This document shows, in pieces, positions 1 through 8,247 of a stretch of 64,000 bases of DNA. The notes below the pieces were generated by a model, which had not been told where the DNA came from, searched no databases, and saw only the letters and a program-made list of their open reading frames with translations. The DNA lies in NCBI RefSeq assembly GCF_004354045.1, contig NZ_SMRT01000012.1:1-64000 (forward strand), written 5' to 3'. Each line of letters opens with the position of its first letter. The first letter of the stretch is position 1. The DNA is from Paenibacillus piri. Its GTDB lineage: Bacteria > Bacillota > Bacilli > Paenibacillales > NBRC-103111. The position numbers and the translations under genes were made by a program.

Positions 1-258
1 CAGGAGCGGCTTAAAACATATAAGATGAAAGGCAGCATGAGCCGCAAAGGGAATTGCTATGATAACGCTTGTATAGAGTCATTCCACAGCGTGTTGAAGA
101 AAGAGCTCGTATATTTAGCGAAGTTCAAGACCCGCAAAGAAGCTAGAGAACGGATTTTTGAGTATATTACATGCTTCTACAATGGAAAGCGAATCCATTC
201 CTCCATTGGGTATTTTACACCCAATCAGTACGAACGTATGTACCGCCTTGCTGCGTAA
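1..258 (+). CDS. IS3-family (IS150-type) transposase OrfB, C-terminal end
   Basis: The reading frame is open from the first base of the window, so this is the tail of a longer gene. It encodes the C-terminal part of a DDE transposase of the IS3/IS150 group. The stretch around MSRKGNCYDNACIESFHSVLK carries the family's conserved N-x-x-x-E context, and the end IHSSIGYFTPNQYERMY is the usual NGKRIHSSLGYLTPxxYE tail. The final catalytic Glu is in CIESFHS. An IS-like terminal sequence follows at once. The upstream part lies outside the window, so intactness cannot be judged. Confidence 0.9.
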   Translation, partial: QERLKTYKMKGSMSRKGNCYDNACIESFHSVLKKELVYLAKFKTRKEARERIFEYITCFYNGKRIHSSIGYFTPNQYERMYRLAA

Positions 259-272
259 TTCTCTCGATTCTA

Positions 273-299
273 TGTGTCCAATCTATTGACAGAAGTCCA
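273..299 (+). repeat. terminal inverted repeat of the IS3-type element
   Basis: Just after the transposase stop the sequence reads TGTCCAATCTATTGACAGA and then ends in a CA dinucleotide, as IS150-type right ends do. The partner end is outside the window, so the boundary is inferred. Confidence 0.55.
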
Positions 300-712
300 T
301 AATAAACCATACTTTATAAATCGAGAAAAAAAATAGCTTACAAAAGAAGAACCTCCCCAACTTCTATTTTAGGGTATGCAGCCACCCCGAAGAACAGCAG
401 TTTATGTTTCGGGGGTGAAGACTTTCCCGAAGTCGTGATCCAAACCAATGAAGATCTTTCCTATCCTTTACCCTACTTGCCCTCTCCTACCCTTCTGATT
501 AATACTTATATAAAGTAAGTTCTCCAGTATCAGGAAGGGGAAAACACTCCATCTGTCGAATTTTGTATCAAGAAATTCGTCTGGTGGGGTATTTTTATTT
601 ATTAAATAGGTTGTGAAGTAAGTCAACCCGCCAACCGAATGGGGTATTGATGGTTCTCTTAGAGCTAGATCAATTCTATAACACATGAAGTTAAAGAAGG
701 TGTGAGCCTTAA
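300..712. other. intergenic region between the IS end and the first defence gene
   Basis: No convincing gene was seen. An imperfect hairpin (arms about 383-391 and 408-417, CACCCCGAA against TTCGGGGGTG) may be a terminator remnant. The promoter of the gene at 713 must lie in the right part. Confidence 0.5.
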
Positions 713-1867
713 ATGAGTTATACGCTAGAGGAAGAAATTCTAAGGTTAATTGATTCTAAGCGTGAAGATGATTACTGGGACTTTAAGCAGCAGCATCATA
801 CCAATAAAGCTGACTTACTACTCGACATCATTTGTATGGCAAACAACAGGGTTGACAGGGATGCCTACATCATCTTCGGTATCGCTGACAAGACCTTCGA
901 GGTGATCGGGGTTGAGAATGACGAGAATCGTAAGAATCAGCAGATGGTTATCGACTTCTTAAAAAGCAAGAGTTTTGTTTCCGGCATCCGACCAAGGATT
1001 GAGATTCGGACACTAATGCTGGCTGATCATGAGATTGATGTTCTGATCGTCAAGAACAGTACTGACACACCTTATTTCTTGACTGACCGATATTCTGATG
1101 GTAACAGAACAGTTCGCTCCAACCATATCTATACCCGTGTCGGTGACACAAATACCGATATTGATAAAAGCGCGGACATCAATAACATCGAGTACCTATG
1201 GAAGAAGCGCTTTTTACTTACGAGATCTCCCTTCGAGCAGATCATGAAACGTCTTGAAAACAAGGACGAATGGAAAACTGATGAGTATGTTTACTACAAC
1301 GTCTATAATCCCGAGTTTACCATCACACTTGAGGATGACGATGAAGGATTCGAATTGAGACCCGAGTTCTATGCATATGCAATGACTAATTCGTCAACGA
1401 TGTACCAAATGTTGAGTATCAAATATTTCGGGACGCAGCTATACGGAAGGCAGATAGTAATTCTGGATGGAGGTCGGTATTCCACACCAACTCCCGAATG
1501 GGAGTTCCTCTATTTTGGAGAATACAGGACACAAGCTGATTATGCTCTCAAGTGTTTTACAAAGGACAGTCCTGCTTACAAGTTGAATGAGTTTCTCTAC
1601 AACGAGGACAACCATGAACAGGGGTATGCCCGAAGGCGTTTCTTCGAGGTCGTTCTGTTGTTTGAGGATTCGCTTGAGAAGGATGCGTTTCTTGAATACG
1701 TCCATCACTACAAAGACGATTTTCTTAAAAGATTAGATGCCCTAGATGGCGAGTGGTCATGGATTGAGTCCAACACCCAACGTCAGCAGGAGCAAGTCGT
1801 GATCCGGCTGAAAACGGGGAAAGTATTGAAGCAGATGCTTGAAGAGTTCCGACAATTGAATTGGTGA
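713..1867 (+). CDS. AlbA_2 (Schlafen-like) putative DNA-binding / ATP-binding protein
   Basis: This 384-residue protein has an N-terminal AlbA_2 domain (about residues 10-150). Its signs are DDYWDFKQQHH, then MANNRVDRDAYIIFGIAD and the VIGVEND segment, which match the xxxEFK...AxxNxxGGxxxxGxxD...GV pattern. The remaining ~230 residues are rich in acidic and aromatic residues and I do not recognise them. AlbA_2 proteins are common in defence islands and as transcription-factor-like proteins. A second AlbA_2 protein lies at 2875 and an AbiJ-like nuclease at 4120, so a defence role is inferred from context only. Confidence 0.75.
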   Translation: MSYTLEEEILRLIDSKREDDYWDFKQQHHTNKADLLLDIICMANNRVDRDAYIIFGIADKTFEVIGVENDENRKNQQMVIDFLKSKSFVSGIRPRIEIRTLMLADHEIDVLIVKNSTDTPYFLTDRYSDGNRTVRSNHIYTRVGDTNTDIDKSADINNIEYLWKKRFLLTRSPFEQIMKRLENKDEWKTDEYVYYNVYNPEFTITLEDDDEGFELRPEFYAYAMTNSSTMYQMLSIKYFGTQLYGRQIVILDGGRYSTPTPEWEFLYFGEYRTQADYALKCFTKDSPAYKLNEFLYNEDNHEQGYARRRFFEVVLLFEDSLEKDAFLEYVHHYKDDFLKRLDALDGEWSWIESNTQRQQEQVVIRLKTGKVLKQMLEEFRQLNW

Positions 1868-1991
1868 TGATGTTATTTGGTTTGCCACAATCTCCAACTC
1901 ACACCACTTTACTCATAATCTCCAATTACTTATAGGAGTTTCACATCTCTTGTAAAATGGTCTTAATTAGAACGTATGGGAGTTGTTAACC

Positions 1992-2597
1992 ATGAGCCGA
2001 CAGTATAACCGAGAACTCGAATTGAAAGAGCGATTCAACCGATTCATCGCTGACAAAATAACCGGTACCGCCGAAGATTATTATTCAAGGCTGTCAGTTG
2101 AAGATTTTGAGGACATCAAGACTACCTTGAAGGACATCCACAATATTATTACATACAAGACCACGATCCGTTTCATCGAATGGGTCAGTGACCGCTTCCC
2201 ATACGTTAAGGAGAATTACCAGGTATATTTGGATCAGGTTCTTGGAACGAGACCGAATGATAATGGTTTCGACCTCATCGTAACCGGAGAGGTAAACATT
2301 ATCGCTGAAATCAAGTGTAACAAGCCGATCAACAATGGTTACAAATTTGGTCCACAACAGAAAAACGGTCTCATTAAAGATATTCGAGGTCTACTTGAAG
2401 GTAAGTCTAAGGTTAAGTCGATTGATCCCGCGGTAGCATTCAAATTTTTGGTGATCTATGATTTTGGCGACCATACTTTACTCGCCGCGCAACACTTAAT
2501 AAAGAATCTTTCAACTGATATTAAGGACAAAGTAAAAATTCATGAAGATAACATTGAGTTGACGCTGGATAGTGTATACATCGTATTTATCAAATAA
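1992..2597 (+). CDS. hypothetical protein with possible PD-(D/E)XK-like nuclease motif
   Basis: I chose ATG at 1992 because GGGAG lies at the right distance; a TTG three codons upstream is less likely. The protein (201 residues) has no family I can name. The segment NGFDLIVTGEVNIIAEIKCNKP has the D-(x)n-E-x-K spacing of restriction-like nucleases (D, then EIK about 12 residues on), followed by an alpha/beta-like end. It sits between an AlbA_2 gene and a small ORF in a probable operon. The nuclease assignment is tentative. Confidence 0.65.
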   Translation: MSRQYNRELELKERFNRFIADKITGTAEDYYSRLSVEDFEDIKTTLKDIHNIITYKTTIRFIEWVSDRFPYVKENYQVYLDQVLGTRPNDNGFDLIVTGEVNIIAEIKCNKPINNGYKFGPQQKNGLIKDIRGLLEGKSKVKSIDPAVAFKFLVIYDFGDHTLLAAQHLIKNLSTDIKDKVKIHEDNIELTLDSVYIVFIK

Positions 2598-2620
2598 GAA
2601 ATGTGAGGTTGGGGTTCTAC

Positions 2621-2848
2621 ATGACAAAAGCCGAACTGCTTAAGCGACTCCAAAATGAAGGCATTCCAGAAGAAAGTTATAGCCTTGAAGGTGGGCTACC
2701 TAATGAGCGACTATGCTTAGAGTGGAAAAACAACCGTTGGTATGTCTATTACAGTGAACGAGGAATCAAAACCAATACAAAGGATTTTCTGATTGAAGAA
2801 ATAGCTTGCCAATATTTCTATAACGAGATTGTCAGAATGGTAGTGTAG
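2621..2848 (+). CDS. small hypothetical protein, possibly Imm59-like
   Basis: A 75-residue protein from ATG 2621. It lies 23 bases after the preceding stop, so it is probably co-transcribed. The pattern MTKAELLKRLQNEGIPEESY, then GGLPNERLCLE, WYVYYSERG and ACQYF, resembles from memory the small immunity-like family Imm59 (GGxPNExxxL...W.VYYSERG). No toxin is visible next door, so an immunity role is not shown. It may be a partner of the adjacent putative nuclease-like protein. Confidence 0.6.
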   Translation: MTKAELLKRLQNEGIPEESYSLEGGLPNERLCLEWKNNRWYVYYSERGIKTNTKDFLIEEIACQYFYNEIVRMVV

Positions 2849-2874
2849 CGTCTCAAACGAAAGGGGCAAATCTG

Positions 2875-3975
2875 ATGACATTGTTCCATAAGCCAATACA
2901 GCAAGTAACCCTAACTGATCTAGAAGCACTGATGGGTGATTTCCCGGTCAAGGAAGGACAGCAGATAGATTTTAAACGTGAAATGATCCGCCCCGAATCA
3001 TTATGTGAGGCGGTAACCTCTTTCGCCAACTCTCAAGGCGGCGATTTACTGATCGGTATCGATGAGAAAGAAGGCTCCCCTATCGCTATCGTCGGAGTAT
3101 CTTGTGAAGATACGGATAAAGAGAAATTGCGACTTCTGAACATTTTTCATAATAATATTGAACCCAAGCTAACTAATATTGAAATTGAGTTTATTGCTAT
3201 AGAGGGGTTCAACTATGTGATTCTGATCAGGACGAGAAGGAGTTGGCTTCGTCCACATCGGGTTAAGCATAACTCGAAATTTTATGCTCGACAATCAAAT
3301 GGGAAATACGAGTTAGATGTTCAGCAGCTAAGACAGATGTTTTTAGGAGCCAGTGAATTTGCAGATAAATATGCTAAGTTTCATGAGGAACGAGTCGCTC
3401 ATCACATTGAGAGATTCGGGACAAAGCCCTTTGTTTTACTACAGTTTGTTCCTGTTTCGGCATTTGAAAATCCAAATGTGGTTGATTTGACAGGAATATT
3501 TAATTATTTAAGGACAGTTCCTATTTCGACTTCAAATGATAATAGGCGTATAAATTTTACTGGAGTATACTCCGAGTCTAACGATAAGTCGAGTAAGTTC
3601 CAATTATTCAGAAATGGTATTATTGAGCATGTCACTACAAGGATTATCCGCGACAATGTCATTTCGGGTAGCAGCTTATATGAAAATCTGAGAGACTCGT
3701 TTTCACGTACATTGCAAAATTACAGGTCATTGGAGATAAAAGAACCTATTTATGCAATGCTTTCTTTTTACGGGTCTAAGGGGTTGACAGCAAGTGATAT
3801 CGATTCATTCTACGCTGATCATGACGTAGTCCCATATGAAGAAGATAAGATGATCTTCCCTGAAGTTTATATTGAAGACATTGAAACTGTGAATATACCG
3901 GAAACCATAAGACCAATTATGAACGTACTTTGGAATGCATATGGGTTTTCAAAGTACTCTCATGAACTTAAATAA
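2875..3975 (+). CDS. AlbA_2 domain protein (second copy)
   Basis: A 366-residue protein with a clear AlbA_2 domain near residues 15-150: EGQQIDFKREM, SFANSQGGDLLIGIDE, IVGVSCED and the Y/F-R-Q end FYARQSNGKYELD. The domain is canonical, more so than in the gene at 713, to which it is only distantly similar. The C-terminal half is unassigned. AAGGGG lies nine bases before ATG 2875. The gene follows a small ORF by 26 bases and overlaps the next small ORF. A nucleic-acid-binding or nuclease-type role in phage defence is inferred from the island, not shown. Confidence 0.8.
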   Translation: MTLFHKPIQQVTLTDLEALMGDFPVKEGQQIDFKREMIRPESLCEAVTSFANSQGGDLLIGIDEKEGSPIAIVGVSCEDTDKEKLRLLNIFHNNIEPKLTNIEIEFIAIEGFNYVILIRTRRSWLRPHRVKHNSKFYARQSNGKYELDVQQLRQMFLGASEFADKYAKFHEERVAHHIERFGTKPFVLLQFVPVSAFENPNVVDLTGIFNYLRTVPISTSNDNRRINFTGVYSESNDKSSKFQLFRNGIIEHVTTRIIRDNVISGSSLYENLRDSFSRTLQNYRSLEIKEPIYAMLSFYGSKGLTASDIDSFYADHDVVPYEEDKMIFPEVYIEDIETVNIPETIRPIMNVLWNAYGFSKYSHELK

Positions 3976-4105
3976 TCAGTCCAACCTTGTCATCAAGGAT
4001 TTGACGATTGATCGGTTATTAGAGGAGCAGAAGCGCGAGTTGAAGGTCAGAAAAAGCCAGTTAAACTTCAGAATCGATCTGCGCCGCATCGTGTTGATTT
4101 TATAA
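3962..4105 (+). CDS. small ORF between two defence genes (47 residues)
   Basis: ATG 3962 overlaps the 3' end of the AlbA_2 gene by 14 bases, and the ORF ends 14 bases before the AbiJ-like gene, as in translational coupling. The peptide (start MNLNNQSNLVIKDLTIDRLL) is basic and helical, with heptad-like Leu spacing and a RRIVLIL end. I recognise no family. It may be a small accessory subunit or a chance ORF; the tight overlaps on both sides argue for a real gene. Confidence 0.45.
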   Translation: MNLNNQSNLVIKDLTIDRLLEEQKRELKVRKSQLNFRIDLRRIVLIL

Positions 4106-4119
4106 AATGGGGGTATTCA

Positions 4120-5478
4120 ATGGCGAGTATCAACGAACTTATTGATGCAATAACTCAGGTGCTGCTAGAGGAAAAAGCTTACGACATTCCGACTGTCTGC
4201 ACTAAATACGGTTTGGAAAGTGGAGATGAATCTGAGGCGTTTAGCAGCAGAAGGGTTTACGTTCAAAAAAGACTTAAAGGCAAGGATCAATTGTTCCTCT
4301 TGGACTTAGCCAAGCGGATTATAGACGACTACGGCACAAAAGCGAATTCATTGTCAAAGTTAGTCCTTCGACTTAGTCCAACAGGTTTTTATACAATCAG
4401 CGAAATAACAAGGCGAAATATCATGGATGAACTCCATGCCAGAAACAATATCCCAGGTAAGTATGATTTGGTCGACTTCTTAAATAGGGTATGGGATTTG
4501 GATAGCATGCCTTCAACTGATTCCCGCTTTAAGACAGCTTCAGGTGATATATGGCAACATATGATCAACAACTCTGACTGGGATGAGGTCTATTTATACG
4601 AGAAATACTTGGAACTGATGATTGCGCCCGATGAAGTATTCATAAAATTCTTAGAACAGGTCGTACATCCATTGGTTCGACAACAGGAAGATCAGGACGA
4701 GTATATTGAATTCATCAATAAGCATTTAGTGAATGATGGATATAAGTTTACTTTGGCGGAAAATATTTCAGGTTTTCCAGTATACCGTATCGATAAAGTG
4801 CTCGATGGGGTAAAAGGTAATGTAAAAAATCTGATATTCGCCGCGGTTGGTCAGAAACCTGAAATTGTTATAAGCGACTCGATCAATAACGACATTAGAA
4901 TTGTAAAGCATGAAGAAAACTGCTTAGTCTATGACCACACTATTCCAAATACAGGTCTTTATTGGGCTGATCTTGTAGTGTGGTGGGCAGATAGAAATGG
5001 AATACCTGAGCCCAATAGAGAAACTGAAAAGCAACTGTATTGGCGTTTGTATCAAACGTTAGCATCTCAGCCGGAAAAGTTATTATTCAAAAGTTATTTT
5101 AAATACTTCAAGGAGTTGTTCGACAAGAACTTCCCTGCGTTAGTACCTCAAGTTTATTTACATTATGATCCCTACACTATAAGGCAGCGCGCAGGAAAAG
5201 CTTACTTATCAAGGCAACGTATGGACTTCCTCTTGTTGTTTTCAAACAAACAGAGAATAGTTCTTGAAGTTGATGGAAAGCAACATTACTCTGATGACGA
5301 TGTATCTAGCCCCAAAAAATATGCTGAAATGGTTCAAGCAGATAGGGAATTAAAACTTAATGGGTATGAGGTTTATCGATTCGGCGGTTATGAATTGATG
5401 AACGAGGAAATAGGGGCTATTGTCATTAAAGAATTCTTTGAAGGACTTTTCAAAAAGCATGGGGTTAAGCCTTCATAA
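4120..5478 (+). CDS. AbiJ-like abortive infection protein with C-terminal PD-(D/E)XK nuclease
   Basis: A 452-residue protein with two parts. Residues 1-150 (short helices, LSPTGFYTISEITRRNIMDEL) look like an AbiJ N-terminal domain of the type that ends in an effector domain. Residues about 340-445 look like a Vsr/DUF559-type nuclease: RQRMDFLLLF, then IVLEVDGKQHY (D, ExDGxxH core) and DRELKLNGYEVYRFGGYEL. The catalytic residues D, E and D/H are present. The likely role is abortive-infection phage defence by nucleic-acid cleavage. It closes the first defence cluster and is followed by a terminator. Confidence 0.75.
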   Translation: MASINELIDAITQVLLEEKAYDIPTVCTKYGLESGDESEAFSSRRVYVQKRLKGKDQLFLLDLAKRIIDDYGTKANSLSKLVLRLSPTGFYTISEITRRNIMDELHARNNIPGKYDLVDFLNRVWDLDSMPSTDSRFKTASGDIWQHMINNSDWDEVYLYEKYLELMIAPDEVFIKFLEQVVHPLVRQQEDQDEYIEFINKHLVNDGYKFTLAENISGFPVYRIDKVLDGVKGNVKNLIFAAVGQKPEIVISDSINNDIRIVKHEENCLVYDHTIPNTGLYWADLVVWWADRNGIPEPNRETEKQLYWRLYQTLASQPEKLLFKSYFKYFKELFDKNFPALVPQVYLHYDPYTIRQRAGKAYLSRQRMDFLLLFSNKQRIVLEVDGKQHYSDDDVSSPKKYAEMVQADRELKLNGYEVYRFGGYELMNEEIGAIVIKEFFEGLFKKHGVKPS

Positions 5479-5543
5479 CATGAACAGCTCTCAACGATAC
5501 CGAGTGTTATGCTATTCAAACTGTCTATAAAAACCACAAACCT

Positions 5544-5562
5544 GAGCCATTTGGCTCTTTTT
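5544..5562 (+). terminator. terminator after the AbiJ-like gene
   Basis: GAGCC / GGCTC hairpin with a four-base loop, followed by a T-rich run. Confidence 0.6.
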
Positions 5563-5613
5563 CTTTTGTGTAATTCGACCATTTGCTCCAGTCTTCCGAG
5601 TCGTTAAAATGAC

Positions 5614-5642
5614 TTGTGAATTTCCCCCAACTACGCTATCAT
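5614..5642 (+). promoter_or_regulatory. promoter of the gene at 5674
   Basis: TTGTGA at 5614-5619 and TATCAT at 5637-5642 are separated by 17 bases and lie upstream of a GGGGAGG ribosome binding site. Confidence 0.45.
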
Positions 5643-5673
5643 CAACGAAATTGTTCGCGGGGAGGTTCGTTCA

Positions 5674-5991
5674 ATGACTCAAATTCCTTTACCTAATTGG
5701 ATGATTACGTCAATTGATCAACGATTCAATGAGCTTGCGAAAATTGCTTCACTGTTGGATGAGGTAAAATCCATGCGTCAGAGTCAAGCCGAGATTGAGG
5801 TTAGATTAAAGCAGGAATTAGCTCCACAGTTCTATCAACTCGTCTTAGACTGGGAAGATGCAATGAACTATCGCAGTACTATCGAAAGGGAATGGCTGTA
5901 TATCGCGGGGTTCAAGGACGGTTTGCGGTTCTTCAAGCAGCTTCATGATTTTATGTCGGCTAATGCTGATAAAGCGACAGAACCGAAGTAA
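5674..5991 (+). CDS. hypothetical protein (105 residues)
   Basis: ATG is preceded by GGGGAGG. The protein is mainly alpha-helical with a central acidic/Gln-rich helix (SQAEIEVRLKQEL). Its end YIAGFKDGLRFFKQLHDFM is like many short Bacillales and phage proteins of unknown function. No catalytic motif is visible. It has its own promoter and lies just before mazEF. Confidence 0.6.
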   Translation: MTQIPLPNWMITSIDQRFNELAKIASLLDEVKSMRQSQAEIEVRLKQELAPQFYQLVLDWEDAMNYRSTIEREWLYIAGFKDGLRFFKQLHDFMSANADKATEPK

Positions 5992-6039
5992 TGACGCCAG
6001 TATGTATGCCCTAAGTTCGATTAAATACCGGATACCGAT

Positions 6040-6090
6040 TTGACTTCACCCAACAAAAAAGTTTATACTTTGTATATACTTTTTGTTGGG
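6040..6090 (+). promoter_or_regulatory. mazEF promoter with palindromic operator
   Basis: TTGACT at 6040-6045 and TATACT at 6064-6069 (18-base spacer) form the promoter. An inverted repeat, CCCAACAAAAA at 6049 and TTTTTGTTGGG ending at 6090, covers the spacer, the -10 box and the start region. Toxin-antitoxin operons of this type repress themselves through such sites, so this is the likely MazE(F) operator. Confidence 0.7.
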
Positions 6091-6099
6091 GGCGGTTCC

Positions 6100-6330
6100 A
6101 TGTTTCAGGTTCAAAAATGGGGTAACAGCTTGGGCATTCGCATCCCGAAGTCCCTTGCCTTGAAGGTTGGTATTGAGGAAGGCACCGAAGTCGATCTAGA
6201 CGTTGAAGATGGTCACCTTGTAATTAAGCCGAAGTCGGCAACACTGGATGAACTCCTTGCCCATGTCACACCGGATAATCTCCATAAAGAGGTATCTACT
6301 GGTGAGCCACAAGGACGAGAGACATGGTGA
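6100..6330 (+). CDS. mazE: AbrB/MazE-type antitoxin
   Basis: A 76-residue antitoxin starting at ATG 6100 after GGGGGCGG; an in-frame upstream extension would run back through the operator and is rejected. VQKWGNSLGIRIPKSLALKVGI and EGTEVDLDVEDGHLVIKP form the swapped-hairpin AbrB DNA-binding fold (residues 1-50). The C-terminal 25 residues (TLDELLAHVTPDNLH) are the toxin-binding tail. It overlaps the toxin gene by seven bases. Confidence 0.9.
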   Translation: MFQVQKWGNSLGIRIPKSLALKVGIEEGTEVDLDVEDGHLVIKPKSATLDELLAHVTPDNLHKEVSTGEPQGRETW

Positions 6331-6665
6331 GCAATTTGTATGTGCCGGATCGCGGCGACTTAGTATGGTTGCAATACAACTCACAATCAGGTCATGAGCA
6401 AGCTGGGAAGCGTCCTGCATTGGTCATTTCACCTGCCGCGTATAACGGTAAGGTAGGGCTTTCTCTACTCTGTCCGGTAACATCCAAGATCAAGGGTTAC
6501 CCATTTGAGGTCATCATTCCGCAGGATTTGCCCATCGAGGGGGTAATTCTCTCCGATCAGGTGAAAAGTCTTGACTGGCAATCCCGACAGGCAACCTTCA
6601 TCTGCAAAATACCTGATGAGACTCTAGCAGAGGTTGTTTCAAAAATGGAGTTATTGATTCGCTAA
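6324..6665 (+). CDS. mazF: MazF/PemK-family endoribonuclease toxin
   Basis: A 113-residue toxin whose start overlaps the antitoxin stop (ATGGTGA). Family marks are PDRGDLVWLQY, the GHEQAGKRPALVIS motif with the conserved Arg and Pro, LLCPVTSKIKGYPFEV (Thr/Ser of the active site) and GVILSDQVKSLDW. MazF enzymes cut mRNA at short sequences and are held inactive by MazE. All key motifs are intact, so the toxin should be active. A terminator follows. Confidence 0.92.
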   Translation: MVSNLYVPDRGDLVWLQYNSQSGHEQAGKRPALVISPAAYNGKVGLSLLCPVTSKIKGYPFEVIIPQDLPIEGVILSDQVKSLDWQSRQATFICKIPDETLAEVVSKMELLIR

Positions 6666-6671
6666 CAGTTT

Positions 6672-6704
6672 TGCCTTCCAACGGATTATTTGGAAGGCAT
6701 TTTG
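6672..6704 (+). terminator. terminator of mazEF
   Basis: TGCCTTCCAA / TTGGAAGGCA stem (6672-6681 and 6690-6699), then TTTT. Confidence 0.7.
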
Positions 6705-6734
6705 GCATAAGCTTAATTCATGGAGGGATCTTGA

Positions 6735-7460
6735 ATGGACATCATCAATCTTCAGCTAGACCAAAGCTATCTGGATAGAGCCAAGGCGGAATTATGCCTA
6801 CCGAACTTTCCTTCGACGGAAATCATCGGAAAAATATATGATGCTATGGGTGGAACGGTTGAGCATTCTCAGAAAATGGAGTCTATGATAACATGGATCA
6901 AACTTCTCGAAAAGAAGTATCAAGAGACCGTAACAAGTATCGTTTATGGACTAGCCCATCACTATAAGCAGCAAGATGAAGGCTTCCATTCTCCAAGCGA
7001 CCCGTTTTATCATCCACAGGTTTCTTATTTTACCGAGAATGCTGTCTCTCGTTCTTTTTCGTTAGCCGAGAAGCTCGCACAATTGATTAATGTGTGGAAG
7101 GAATTGGGGATGCCTGAGAGCGGTTCACCACGTATTGCGGTATCATTTAAAAAGGTTCGTGAAAGATCGGTTATCGATCTATCGGCATTTGGTGACAGTC
7201 TTGACACCCTTAGCCCAGAGCGGCATTCACATACTCACGGTCTGAATCCTGAAATGTCTCGCCCTAAGGTTTCATCAGTAGGTGTGGGAAAAATAAGCAG
7301 CGATGAGCGTCCGGTCGAAGTAATAATGCACTCTTTTGACGAGTCAAAATTACCTGTAACACCGTATCAACAGTTGCTTCGTTGCAAGAATGTAATGGGC
7401 AGCTTCACTACCACAGTCTCAACAGTTTTTGATGATATTGAAGAAAGTCTCGAACCATAA
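6735..7460 (+). CDS. hypothetical protein (241 residues)
   Basis: ATG follows GGAGG at a good distance. The protein is soluble and mainly helical in its first 150 residues (MDIINLQLDQSYLDRAKAEL at the start). A polar, Ser/Pro-rich middle with RHSHTHGLNPEM and a hydrophilic end ending in DDIEESLEP follow. I do not recognise it. It stands alone between the mazEF terminator and the SOS-type promoter of yolD. Confidence 0.6.
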   Translation: MDIINLQLDQSYLDRAKAELCLPNFPSTEIIGKIYDAMGGTVEHSQKMESMITWIKLLEKKYQETVTSIVYGLAHHYKQQDEGFHSPSDPFYHPQVSYFTENAVSRSFSLAEKLAQLINVWKELGMPESGSPRIAVSFKKVRERSVIDLSAFGDSLDTLSPERHSHTHGLNPEMSRPKVSSVGVGKISSDERPVEVIMHSFDESKLPVTPYQQLLRCKNVMGSFTTTVSTVFDDIEESLEP

Positions 7461-7523
7461 AATCAATTCGGTAGCAACCCTCATCTTGTGGTTCCAGACC
7501 TGATCCAATATAATTTAATTAAT

Positions 7524-7537
7524 CGAACATTTGTTCT
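7524..7537 (+). promoter_or_regulatory. LexA (SOS) box upstream of yolD
   Basis: CGAAC-ATTT-GTTCT matches the Gram-positive LexA/DinR operator CGAACNNNNGTTCG at all but the last base. TATATT just downstream can serve as -10. In Bacillus, yolD-type genes next to uvrX or related Y-family polymerases are known SOS genes. Confidence 0.75.
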
Positions 7538-7556
7538 TATATTGGGGGTATAAATA

Positions 7557-7892
7557 ATGGGACACAAACTTGAAGGAAATGGACGTTGGGAATCTTCACG
7601 TCTCATCCTGCCGGAGCATCGAGAGCAGATCGTTCGCTCCATTCATGAACGTAATCGCCACGAGAAGCCAATCCTTACGGAAGAAGAAATTCAATCCATC
7701 GCGGCAGCAGATGCTCAATCTTATCGAAATGTAACGGAGGTAACGTTTGAGGTATTTGATCCATTTGAAAATACGGAGATTCGGGGTATCGTAACGAAGG
7801 TCGATCAGCAGTTACGCCGGTTCCGAGTCGGAGAGTTTGAATGGGTAAAGTTCAGTGAAGTCTTGAAAGCCACAACTATAGATCACGATTGA
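7557..7892 (+). CDS. yolD: YolD-like family protein
   Basis: A 111-residue YolD-like protein. NGRWESSRLILPEHREQI is the family signature (W-x-x-x-R-x-x-LPEH), followed by an OB/SH3-like beta region (VTFEVFDPFENTEIRGIVTKVD ... FEWVKFSEVL). YolD proteins are usually encoded with a Y-family polymerase (UvrX/ImuB type) and are damage-inducible; the LexA box upstream agrees. Here no polymerase gene is present downstream, so yolD is an orphan. Confidence 0.85.
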   Translation: MGHKLEGNGRWESSRLILPEHREQIVRSIHERNRHEKPILTEEEIQSIAAADAQSYRNVTEVTFEVFDPFENTEIRGIVTKVDQQLRRFRVGEFEWVKFSEVLKATTIDHD

Positions 7893-8247
7893 GTTTCGCC
7901 TTCCGGGGTTCACTTAGGGCGGCATACTTGCGGGAGGTTATCGAATCCAACAATTAGTGGTTGCAGATCGATTTTTATTGTTTCCGTATCTTGATGCTGA
8001 GGGTTTTGATCATGACGCCTTTAATACTTTGGTATTGATCACGAAGATTGATCGGGCATACGAACTATACATAAGAAGGATGGTGTCGAGATGGCATCAT
8101 CTTTTTTTTGCATAAATGTTCGGGGCAAAATTATGGGTATATCGATAACGTCGAAATAAATTCAGGCAGGACAAAAGGACTCTGTTGTAGAATATTGTAA
8201 AATGCCTGTGTATAGTGGGCGTGAATAGCAACGAGGGGGTAAATCTT
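7893..8247 (+). other. intergenic region between yolD and hsdR
   Basis: A frame stays open from about 7919 to 8096 (GYRIQQLVVADRFLLFPYLD ... LVLITKIDRAYELYIRR) but has no convincing start or ribosome binding site. It may be a remnant. It ends at a terminator. The rest holds the hsdR promoter region. Confidence 0.4.
8079..8109 (+). terminator. terminator upstream of hsdR
   Basis: GATGGTGTC pairs with GGCATCATC (two G-U pairs), followed by eight T. Confidence 0.65.

Noticed and set aside
7919..8096. ORF between yolD and hsdR
   Set aside because: No start codon with a ribosome binding site and no family; kept only as a note in the intergenic entry.
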